DNA of 64,000 bases from Gonatopus flavifemur (lineage: Eukaryota; Arthropoda; Insecta; Hymenoptera; Dryinidae): assembly GCA_018340375.1 (NCBI GenBank), contig JAFFJZ010000048.1, positions 1,488,001 through 1,552,000 on the forward strand. Direction: 5' to 3'. Shown here piece after piece: positions 56,770 through 64,000 of this stretch; the first letter of the stretch is position 1; each line of letters opens with the position of its first letter. Under the pieces are notes generated by a model. The model had not been told where the DNA came from and made no database searches. It saw nothing but the letters and a program-made list of their open reading frames with translations. A program made the position numbers and the translations under genes.

Positions 56770-57340
56770 ATTTTAATATTCTTACAGTTTTTAACTCGTG
56801 TAGTCACTTCTTAAACGCTTAAAAGCGTGTACATATACTCACAAAACGGGAAAAATGTTTTAGTATAAAACACTTTGTCTGAGTTATTTACACACTTTTG
56901 AGCGTTGAAAAATTAACTGCATGATTTAAACACTTTTAAGGAGATACCAGCTTACCATCCGGGTGAACATTTCATGTGTAAGATTTGTCTGAACTGAATT
57001 TATAAAACAGTCTGAAATTTCCAGGGAATAATCTCTCATACTTCATCTATTGCTGTATAGAGCCCGAATTTCAAATTTCAAAAAAAAACTATTCGTTACC
57101 GACTGAGAAAAGAATTTTTTTTTCAAAATCTGAAATTCGGACTCTATACAGCAATGGATGAAGTATCAAAGATTATTCCCTGAAAATTTCAGACTGTTTC
57201 ATAAAGTCATTTCAGAGAAATCTTACACACAAAATGTTTACTCGGATGGTAGGCTGGTATCCCCTTGAGCGTTCAAAAAGTGACTGCATGATTTCAACAC
57301 TCTAAATGTATTGAAATAAAACACTTGAATTTGTAGTCCT
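56770..57340. repeat. palindromic element sharing its core with 943-1853
   Basis: The arms include ACACTTTTGAGCGTTGAAAAA and CTGAAATTTCCAGGGAATAATC with inverted partners, around a hairpin at 57060-57145 (CCCGAATTTCAAATTT facing AAAATCTGAAATTCGGACTC). The loop holds TTACCGACTGAGAAAAGAA, matching the loop of the element at 943-1853. CAGTCTGAAATTTCC and TTTACTCGGATGGTA are also alike. Confidence 0.6.
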
Positions 57341-57674
57341 TCCATAAAGTTTCAAAAGCGAAACATATGATGCTTGAATTCCTTCAAAAAACAATTTTTC
57401 TAATAGGCGATTCGTTTTTGTTAATCAATCATGGCTACTCACAAAGAATTTGTTTTGTTTTTCTATACCGCATGGTTCCGTCTATTGAACAAGACTTGTT
57501 TAGTGTACGGTGTGCTGAAAAATACGTGTTAATCATCAGCATATATATTATTATTTTGTTACAGAATACAGTAACTCTTCAGTTAAAATCTTCACATGAT
57601 TATTGGACCTATTAAATTTTGTGCAACAATAATATTTTCATCCTTATTTCTCGTCTGTGAATGCGTGTGGTGTA
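57341..57674. other. intergenic, no gene seen
   Basis: An open frame of 82 codons at 57367-57615 has no recognisable domain. Nothing supported. Confidence 0.4.
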
Positions 57675-57682
57675 CTGCTGAC

Positions 57683-57851
57683 CAGTGCTGCCAGAAATGA
57701 AGGAGCTCCAGCGTTTTACCCTCTCGATATACCATTGCAAAGCACGCACGCTATAACTATAGATGTCATATATATAGTTATAGCGTGCGTGCTCTGCGAT
57801 GGTACATGGAGGGGGTAAAACGCTGGAGCTCCTTCATTTCTGGCAGCACTG
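57683..57851. mobile_element. hAT-type MITE with perfect 8-bp duplication
   Basis: CAGTGCTGCCAGAAATGAAG at the left and its complement at the right, with arms continuing through GAGCTCCAGCGTTTTACCC and TTGCAAAGCACGCACGCTAT around a TATATATA centre. CTGCTGAC flanks both sides exactly (57675-57682 and 57852-57859). CAGTG ends plus 8 bp are hAT hallmarks. It lies 73 bp upstream of a hAT gene. Confidence 0.88.
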
Positions 57852-57924
57852 CTGCTGACATTATCAATTTTTGTCGCGCGTGATTATCATTACTCTTGCA
57901 AATTGGATTGTTGGATAATTTACA

Positions 57925-59418
57925 ATGGAAGATCAAAATTTCCAGTGTTCCGATAAAAAGATCGCCCGGAAATAACGTTTCCAAGAAAGTCGGTTCGAAC
58001 AATTTCCTGAGTGGAAAAAGTGGGTTCATCCGGTTTCATCCGATGATTGTAAATTCTATTGCATTTTTTGTGAAGCTAGTTTTGCTTGTGGAATATCGCA
58101 AATCAAACGGCATTCTGCAAGAAGATTCCATTTGGAAAATAAAACACGGAAATTGGGTGTCGAATTAGACAATACAAATTCGTCTACGATCTCAGTAGAA
58201 TGTCGGGATTTCCATTGTTCTAAAGAAATCAATGATTCCTCTTCGACTTATTGTGCATCGATCGCACACCCACTCGATAATTCATCCGTCAACAATAATA
58301 CATCGATGGATTGTCAGAATTCAAATTTCCTTTTCGATTCGTTAATTGCTTCTTGTTCGAAATGTGAATCGGTCTCAAATGTGCGAAGTGTAAACTCAAT
58401 GTGTCAATCTGATATTATGGATACGGTTCCTCCTTTTCATAATGAATCACTCACGAACTCACAGGATTTAGAATCTGATTCTAATGGTGATAGTTCTTCC
58501 TCTTCTACGTATGAACAACTGGTTGATTTACAAACTCCAGTTTCAAGTGATGGATTTGATGCCATACAATCGATTATTCCATGTAACTCTGGATCACTCG
58601 TGGATGTCAAAGATTCGTCCGTTGATGAGCTTTCAGATTTGAAAGAAAATATTCGGATAGCAGAAATGCGTTTTGCAACGCTTCTGGCGGAAAAAAATAT
58701 TCCTTTCTTTCACCCTAAGGAAATATTGAGTTTAATGCAAGATATCGGTAAAGACTCTCATGTTCTTCAGGGAATGTCCATTAGTCGCACAAAATGCACA
58801 AATTTAGTGAATAGGGTTGTAGCCCCGTGTGAAAAAGAGCGATTGGCACAAACTTTGCAAAACAGCAAATTCGCTGTTTACGTTGATGAAACCTCTGACA
58901 TCACAAACGACAAATGGTTTGCAACAATGGTTCGTTACATTGAACCTGATACGTTGGAAATTAGGAGCGAATTATTACAAATGATTCATGTAGAGGCTGT
59001 CAACAATAATGCTCAAAAACTTTTCGAAGCCTTTAGAAACGTATTATGGACAGACCAAATCCCAATGAACAATATTGTCGCTTTGGCGACGGATAATGCA
59101 GCTGTGATGACTGGCTGTAACTCCCCATTTGAAACAAAATTGTTAGAGAAACATCCTAATGTCATTACATTCCCATGTGTTTGCCCCTCTTCGGCTTTAG
59201 CAGCAAGCGCTGCATGTAGCGCTATTCCTGGAAAATGTGAAAAATTAATTAAAGTGCGTCATATTTCTGCAGTATGCTTTTTCTCTCGGTGTGGTACGAA
59301 CAGTCTCGGTGTCGAATCTGGCATCACTGTTTGGAGGGTTAGAATGAAATATAGGGTGAGAAATGAAGTAAGATGGCAATCTTTGAGAGAAGAATTTGAT
59401 TTATTTTATAAATTTTGA
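57925..59418 (+). pseudogene. hAT transposase, BED finger present, C-terminus missing
   Basis: The ATG at 57925 (MEDQNFQCSDKKIARK) is followed by TAA at 57973-57975, so the frame is broken early. A BED-like zinc finger follows (FYCIFCEASF..QIKRHSARRFH, near 58040-58130), then a long Ser/Asp-rich linker to about residue 190. The hAT catalytic region comes next: KFAVYVDETSDITNDKW (first Asp), NIVALATDNAAVMTG (second Asp) and FPCVCPSSALAASAACS, where the family usually has CHSxAL; here Pro replaces His. After AIPGKCEKLIK the sequence no longer matches hAT, and it stops at 59418. The third acidic residue and the dimerisation helices are missing. A CCCGTATGG MITE begins 19 bp later. Confidence 0.8.
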
Positions 59419-59436
59419 TTAGGAAGTTGATAACCA

Positions 59437-60082
59437 CCCGTATGGAAATATTTCGCTGAAAAATGTCTGCAAAACTATGAAAAATCTCTGAAAAAAAATG
59501 AAAAAACTCTGAGAAACTCTGACAAACTCTGAGAATCTCTGAAATTTTGATGAGAAATCTAATATTTTTTGGACATTCTTTACAGACTTTTTTCAGACTT
59601 TTTTCAGAGTTTCTCAGAGTTTTTTCATACTTTTTCAGAGAAATAGTAACGAAATTGCACTCTGAAAAAACTCTGACAAAACTCTAATAAATTGTTGACA
59701 TTTTTCTGATTATTGAAAAATCCTGAAATTCAATAAATACATTCATATGCCGTATTCAAATATCATGTGTGAAAAAGTGTTTGAAAATTTTTTAATTTTT
59801 TTCTAAAAGTCAGAAAAATGTTAGCAATCCATCAGAGTTTTGTCAGAGTTTTTTCAGAGTGCAATTTCGTTACTATTTCTCTGAAAAAGAATGAAAAAAC
59901 TCTGAGAAACTCTGAAAAAAGTCTGAAAAAAGTCTGTAAAGAATGTCCCAAAAATATTAGATTTCTCATCAAAATTTCAGAGATTCTCAGAGTTTGTCAG
60001 AGTTTCTCAGAATTTTTTCATTTTTTTTCAGAGATTTTTCATAGTTTTACAGACATTTTTCAGCAAAATATTTCCATACGGG
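59437..60082. mobile_element. palindromic MITE, CCCGTATGG family, copy 2
   Basis: Same ends and arms as 15572-16217 and the same 646 bp length. The arms pair around about 59760. The loop region of copy 2 (near 59700-59815) is the reverse complement of that of copy 1, so the copies are in opposite orientation. A 135-codon open frame from 59818 is an artefact. Confidence 0.85.
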
Positions 60083-60570
60083 CAACCTGTTATGTCTCAC
60101 ACAGCACAGGAATTCAAAAAGAGATCTTAAGAACTCATTTTAAATTTTTTAAGCTCCAATTGAATTCTTTATTAACTCATTCTGAACTTGTGTGCTATAT
60201 GGGCTTGGAGAATATATTATCATAATTGACGTTGAGTCTGAGAAATTCTACCAGCATCCATTTGCTCATGTCCTACCAGAAATCTCACACAGTACAAGCG
60301 TGTCCCAAATAAACTCCCACCATGACAGTTCCGAAAGAATTGCAACAATCATGATTTTAGAGAAATTTCGTTTTTTGTTCAATTATAAAAAAATAGTATA
60401 TTTTGCCTTGTGTGACTGTAATCTTCTCTATTACTAAGAAAAATTGGAAACTGAAACACATAAACAAATGAAGTTACTTACTTCATGCTACTCAATCAAG
60501 GCTCTTTTTTAAATGCTTTCTTGTCAAGATCTCGATACAATGAATTCAAATGTCATATAATGGAATGTTC
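60083..60570. other. intergenic, no gene seen
   Basis: CTCACACAG(C/T)ACA occurs twice (near 60094 and 60284). No gene or larger structure recognised. Confidence 0.4.
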
Positions 60571-60574
60571 CGCG

Positions 60575-60636
60575 GAACGCGGAATCCTTGGTGAAAGAGA
60601 GAGGCAACTATTCACTCTTCCTTCAACGGTACCCTG
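60575..60636. repeat. decayed hairpin, GGAACGCGGAA family
   Basis: AACGCGGAATCCTTGG and its partly decayed complement near 60630 enclose a loop (AGAGAGGCAACTATTCACTC) that is the reverse complement of the loop in the better copy at 63612-63686. Confidence 0.5.
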
Positions 60637-60677
60637 TCTGAAAAGTCCAAGAGATTCCCATAAATTCCCATAGATGC

Positions 60678-60900
60678 TGTGACACTAGCCACTATTGAAA
60701 CTGATAGGATGTTTTATTCCGATCAGTATTTTTCAGGTTTTGCTGATCATACCGATAGAAACCCATAAAACATCGGATTCCACATAGAATCTTATAGAAA
60801 CCCTGAAGTCCTGTGACACTAGCCACTATTGACTCTGATAGGAAATCATAGATTCTAATAGGATTTGGCCTATCGGTTTCAATTGGTCTTTTCGCGCAGG
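60678..60900. repeat. direct repeats CTGTGACACTAGCCACTATTGA
   Basis: CTGTGACACTAGCCACTATT occurs at about 60677 and 60809, each followed by a diverged (C/A)TGATAGGA(T/A) stretch. The 132-bp spacing suggests a two-copy tandem repeat. Confidence 0.5.
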
Positions 60901-61087
60901 GTAGAACGTGTTTTGGTCGAAAAAATTTTTGGCCAAAGACTACCTACCCTCCAGGGAGGATAAACTCAACCGGCAAATTTTCAGACTTATCTTAGCGTCG
61001 CTGTACGGGAGAATACTTGAAACGATTTCATATGGGAACGCTAACACAAATAACGAACAAATCATAAAATTTCTTGAAGTAGTATTA

Positions 61088-61223
61088 CCCCGGGTACTCA
61101 TGCTAGCGACTGTCACGCGCGACATCATTAGAAGGAGAGAGGAATCTGAGTTGAAAACATCTTTCCTCTTTTTTTCTCCTAATGATGTCGCGCGCGACAG
61201 TCGCAAGTGTGAGTCTCCGGCCT
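61088..61223. mobile_element. hairpin MITE (CTAGCGACTGTCGCGCGCGA family), copy 1
   Basis: CCCCGGGTACTCATGCTAGC at the left, AGGCCGGAGACTCACAC in reverse complement at the right, and TA on both sides. The stem contains GACTGTCACGCGCGACATCA. The loop (ATCTGAGTTGAAAACATCTT) is inverted relative to copies 2 and 3 at 62623-62881. Confidence 0.75.
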
Positions 61224-61511
61224 TAGTGCATGGATGTGAAATTAGTTCAAAAGTGTTCTCCCGTATGGCAGCGCTGAAATAAGTCTGACAATTTTTCAAT
61301 TTAGTTCATGCCCCCTGCCAAAAATGAGTTGAAGAATACCATGGTCCAGTTCCTGATTGGTGGTATCACATCCCGCAAGCGCGATATCCTAGGGCTGATG
61401 GCCCGAAATGAAAATGTGCCGAAATGTCAATGCCCTGAAATTCGCGAAGTGGTTCATTTCTGGTAATCCAATAGGAACTTCTTAGAAATTGATCAATCAG
61501 CGGATTTTGCG
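61224..61511. other. intergenic, no gene seen
   Basis: The open frame ending here at 61282 runs through the hairpin MITE. Nothing supported. Confidence 0.35.
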
Positions 61512-61663
61512 CTATTGACTAGGGTTGCTGAAAAAAAACCGCCCCAACTTTGATCATTGGTGAATTCTTTTGGAATCAGAGATACAATTGGTTGGTTACT
61601 TGAGGAAGACCCAATTATTAGAGATGGGCGGATTTTTTCGGCAAACCTACTATCACTGATAGT
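61512..61663. repeat. imperfect inverted repeat
   Basis: TATTGACTAGGGTTGCTGAA with AAACCGCCCC on the left pairs with GGGCGGATTTTTTCGGCAAA and CCTACTATCACTGATAG on the right, a small decayed MITE next to the TA-flanked element at 61666. Confidence 0.5.
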
Positions 61664-61665
61664 AC

Positions 61666-62167
61666 CCGAAGGGAACATGAAGCTCCGACAAATGTTCAGA
61701 ATAGATCATGATAGATCAGACTGAAGCTCTGTTGGAGCTCAAGTTTAGATTCGTAAACGTTCGACGAAGGTCCGATGAACGTTGAAATGTCCACTTGAAA
61801 ATAGTTTGAATGAACGTTTATAAAACGTTCATCGAACGTTTGCTAAAGGTTCGTTCGAGTTGCAATTTTTCGATCAAAGTTTTTTTCAAAGTATATTTTT
61901 CCACGAAAAAATGAAAGATTGGAGCATTTCTAACTATAATAGTAATTCCGTCTGAAACATAAAAAACTGAAGGTTGAATGAATCTTCGTAGAATCTTTAA
62001 TAAACGTTCTATGAACCTTCATTCAAGCTATTTTCAAGCGGACATTTCAACGTTCATCGGACCTTCGTCGAACGTTTCCGAATCTAAAATTGAGCTCCAA
62101 CGGAGCTTCAGTCTGATCTATCATGATCTATTCTGAACGTTCGTCGGAGCTTCATGTTCCCTTCGGG
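61666..62167. mobile_element. 502 bp MITE with CCCGAAGGGAACATG ends and TA duplication
   Basis: CCCGAAGGGAACATGAAGCT at 61666 and its complement at 62167, with TA at 61664-61665 and 62168-62169. The arms include GATCATGATAGATCAGACTG, AAACGTTCGACGAAGGTCCG and CGTTGAAATGTCC with inverted partners. No gene. Confidence 0.85.
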
Positions 62168-62331
62168 TAGGGATAAGAAGTTCTAAGACCAAGGCAAAAG
62201 TTAGTGTTTGTCGAGACGGGTATCTATTGTAAAATCCTCCAGCCGCACGACGTTTCGAGCTGATACAACTCTTTTTCAAGTACAAAAAAAGATTTCTTTG
62301 AGCATAATGGAGAAACCCTGGGTCCAACCTA

Positions 62332-62457
62332 AAGATGTAATTTCATGGGGCGTCGAGCATCAAGCGTCAACATTAGAAGGAAAGAGAAGAACTGTGTGAC
62401 CTCTCTTTCTTTCTAATGTTGACGCTCGATGCTCGACGCCCCATGAAATTACATCTT
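62332..62457. mobile_element. hairpin MITE H1 (CATCAAGCGTCAACATT family)
   Basis: AAGATGTAATTTCATGGGGC... is mirrored almost perfectly: about 56 bp arms around a 14 bp loop, TA on both sides. First member of the array 62332-63565. Confidence 0.85.
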
Positions 62458-62622
62458 TAAGGTGTAATTTCATACGAGCATCAAACGTCCAGCGTCAAGC
62501 GATTTTCACATTTTCTGGGATTTAGCGTGGAAGCTAAAGTGTTAGCTTTGACGCCGTTCTAACCCATAATTGAGTTTCAGCACAATCCATAATTATTCAA
62601 TCATTCTCAATAGTGCAGGATA

Positions 62623-62757
62623 AGGCCGGAGACTCATGCTAGCGACTGTCGCGCGCGATATCATCAGAAGAAAAAAGAGAAAAGATGTTTTCAACTTGGA
62701 TCTCTTTTTCCTTCTACTGATGTCGCGCGCGACAGTCGCTAGCGTGAGTACCCGGGG
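62623..62757. mobile_element. hairpin MITE (CTAGCGACTGTCGCGCGCGA family), copy 2
   Basis: AGGCCGGAGACTCATGCTAG ... CTAGCGTGAGTACCCGGGG, TA at 62621-62622 and 62758-62759. Confidence 0.8.
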
Positions 62758-62759
62758 TA

Positions 62760-62881
62760 AGGCTGGGTACTCGTGCTAGCGATTGTCGCACGTGACATCT
62801 TTAGGAGAAAAAAGAGAAAAGATGTTTTCAACTCGGATCTCTTTTTTCTTCTAATGATGTCGCTAGCATGAGTACCCGGGG
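62760..62881. mobile_element. hairpin MITE (CTAGCGACTGTCGCGCGCGA family), copy 3
   Basis: Head to tail with copy 2, separated by the single TA at 62758-62759; TA again at 62882-62883. The loop (GATGTTTTCAACTCGGATCT) has the same orientation as copy 2. Part of the right stem is deleted (ATGATGTCGCTAGC). Confidence 0.8.
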
Positions 62882-63067
62882 TAAGGAAGGCACTTCAGCT
62901 CAAACAATGTATATTCATATATGTTCAATATTCTTTCTTCCGCACAGAGAATAGTTAAAAGACAAATTGAGTGTCGAGAAACATCATGAAGCTTTGACGC
63001 TGAAATCTAGAACCTGGGAAAATCGCTTGTCGCTTAACGCTCGACGCTCGTGTGAAATTACAACTTA

Positions 63068-63192
63068 AAGGGCCCTTTTCATGGCAGCTTCAGCATCAAG
63101 CGTCAACATTGGAAGAACAGAGAGAACCTGTTGGACCACTCGTTTCTTCCAATGTTGACGCTTGATGTAGAAGCTCCCATGAAATGGTACTT
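63068..63192. mobile_element. hairpin MITE H2
   Basis: TTTCATGGCAGCTTCAGCAT and CAAGCGTCAACATTGGAAGA pair with the mirrored right arm. The loop is AGAGAACCTGTTGGACCACT. TA lies before it and CA after (63193-63194). Confidence 0.85.
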
Positions 63193-63194
63193 CA

Positions 63195-63312
63195 AGGGGC
63201 CTATATCATGGGAGCTTCAGCATCAAGCGTCAACATTGGAAGAAAGCACAGGTCTGACAGGCTCTCTCTTTTCTTCTAATGTTGACGCGGAAACTCACAT
63301 GAAATGGGCCCT
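63195..63312. mobile_element. hairpin MITE H3
   Basis: Same stem as H2, loop CAGGTCTGACAGGCTCTCTC. The right arm is shortened (lacks TTGATGC). TA follows at 63313-63314. Confidence 0.8.
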
Positions 63313-63314
63313 TA

Positions 63315-63439
63315 AAGGTACCATTTCATGGGAGCTTCTGCATCAAGCGTCAACATTGGATGAAACGAGTGGTCCAACAGGTTCTCTCTGTTCTTTCAAT
63401 GTTGACGCTTGATGCTGAAGCTGCCATGAAAAAGGCCCT
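63315..63439. mobile_element. hairpin MITE H4
   Basis: Same stem. The loop AGTGGTCCAACAGGTTCTCT is the exact reverse complement of the H2 loop. CA follows at 63440-63441. Confidence 0.85.
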
Positions 63440-63441
63440 CA

Positions 63442-63565
63442 AGGTATCATTTCATGGGAGCTTCTGTATCAAGCGTCAACATTGCAAGAAAAGAGAGAGC
63501 CTGTCAGACCTCTGCCTTCTTCCAATGTTGACGCTTGATGCTGAAGCTCCCATGAAATAGGCCCC
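63442..63565. mobile_element. hairpin MITE H5
   Basis: Same stem. The loop GAGAGAGCCTGTCAGACCT is the reverse complement of the H3 loop. TA follows at 63566-63567. Confidence 0.85.
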
Positions 63566-63611
63566 TAAAATGGTCCAAGGCCCGTGTCACATGTAGTTGA
63601 AAAAAGGCGGA

Positions 63612-63686
63612 AAACGGAACGCGGAACCCTTGGTTGAAGAGAGAAGTGAATATTTGCCTCTATCTTCAACCAAGGGTTCCGCGCAG
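63612..63686. repeat. hairpin, GGAACGCGGAACCCTTGG family
   Basis: CGGAACGCGGAACCCTTGGT and TGAAGA pair with TCTTCAACCAAGGGTTCCGC across a loop of about 25 bp. An older copy is at 60575-60636. Confidence 0.7.
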
Positions 63687-63746
63687 GGGGTATAGACTGA
63701 ATTATGAAATTTTCAGAAGTGAATGTGGCGCTCTCAAGTGTGGATT

Positions 63747-64000
63747 AGTGAAAGTTCGAATGGAATGCAGGGAGTGGGGGTATTACCTATAATCGGATGG
63801 GGGCCAAATCAACGAAACCGTTAGTTGGAAAGAATAAGACATCATACATTATACATTTCTTCCTCTTCAAACAATGGTTTCGTTGATTTGTCCTTTCGTT
63901 GATTCGGCCCCCATCCCTATAATCACCAATACATTGGTAATACAACATGAATATACTTGATACCCCCACTCCCTGCATTCCATTCGAACTGTCACTAATC
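63747..64000. repeat. inverted repeat reaching the window edge
   Basis: ATTAGTGAAAGTTCGAATGG, AATGCAGGGAGTGGGGGTAT and GGGGGCCAAATCAACGAAAC on the left face GTTTCGTTGATTTG, ATACCCCCACTCCCTGCATT and CCATTCGAACTGTCACTAAT at the right. The outer arms end at the window boundary, so the element may extend further. Confidence 0.7.

Larger units (their letters stand above)
62460..63065. mobile_element. longer array member H0, hosting two nested MITEs
   Basis: AGGTGTAATTTCATACGAGC at the left and AAGTTGTAATTTCACACGAG in reverse complement at the right, TA on both sides, with CGTCAAGCGATTTTC facing GAAAATCGCTTGTCG inside. Two hairpin MITEs of another family (62623-62757 and 62760-62881) are inserted in its interior. 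Confidence 0.65.

Noticed and set aside
60908..61282. 124-codon gene
   Set aside because: It crosses the hairpin MITE at 61088-61223, and an antisense frame of similar length mirrors it.
63068..63565. microRNA cluster
   Set aside because: Stems are near-perfect and flanked by TA, as expected for MITEs. Without small-RNA data a microRNA call is unsupported; kept only as a hairpin-RNA possibility in the findings.

Overview
This window is an AT-rich stretch of an animal genome, almost certainly an insect. It carries spliced genes, a polyadenylation signal, tRNA-derived SINE sequence, Tc1/mariner, hAT, Transib, MULE/NOF-like and Sola-like transposons, and two BEL/Pao retrotransposons. There are no operons or bacterial signals. 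Hymenoptera would be a reasonable guess from the element mix, but the sequence does not fix the order or species. I see one probable host exon: the last exon of a CFAP97D-like axonemal gene at about 9.6-9.8 kb. Nearly everything else is mobile DNA, mostly decayed and often nested.

Left third (1-20 kb): palindromic elements; a DD41D Tc1/mariner element with very long inverted repeats (2653-4727); a foldback element holding a hAT relic and other palindromes (6.4-8.7 kb); a solo end of the Sola-like family (8.8-9.4 kb); the host exon; several TA-flanked MITEs; and a 6.1 kb TIR element (12451-18587). That element is filled with tandem repeats, a SINE, a MITE and a mellifera-like mariner copy.

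Middle (20-31.5 kb): tandem repeats, including a 31-bp array, then a decayed minus-strand NOF/MULE-like gene with a C-terminal ubiquitin-protease-like domain. It is broken by two insertions: a second mariner copy (23475-24718) and a Transib element (27230-31334). The Transib has a perfect CGTCG target duplication, termini starting CACAGTG, and a RAG1-like transposase.

Right middle (33-49.4 kb): a three-level nest. A foldback element contains BEL-1 (34074-48463, target duplication CTATT), whose integrase region is split by BEL-2 (39111-47007, target duplication CCAAT). Long terminal repeats differ by about 5% in BEL-1 and about 2% in BEL-2 by hand count, matching the order of insertion.

Right end (49.4-64 kb): more MITEs; a Sola-like element with about 1 kb arms, AAAT target duplication and a two-exon transposase (51866-56581); a C-terminally truncated hAT gene; and a dense set of hairpin MITEs, including a head-to-tail array whose monomers are separated only by TA or CA (62332-63565).

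No metabolic pathway is encoded. Parts that belong together are transposases with their termini. Almost all coding regions carry stops or frameshifts; the Sola-like gene is the closest to intact. All family calls come from reading motifs and termini by eye, without database searches.
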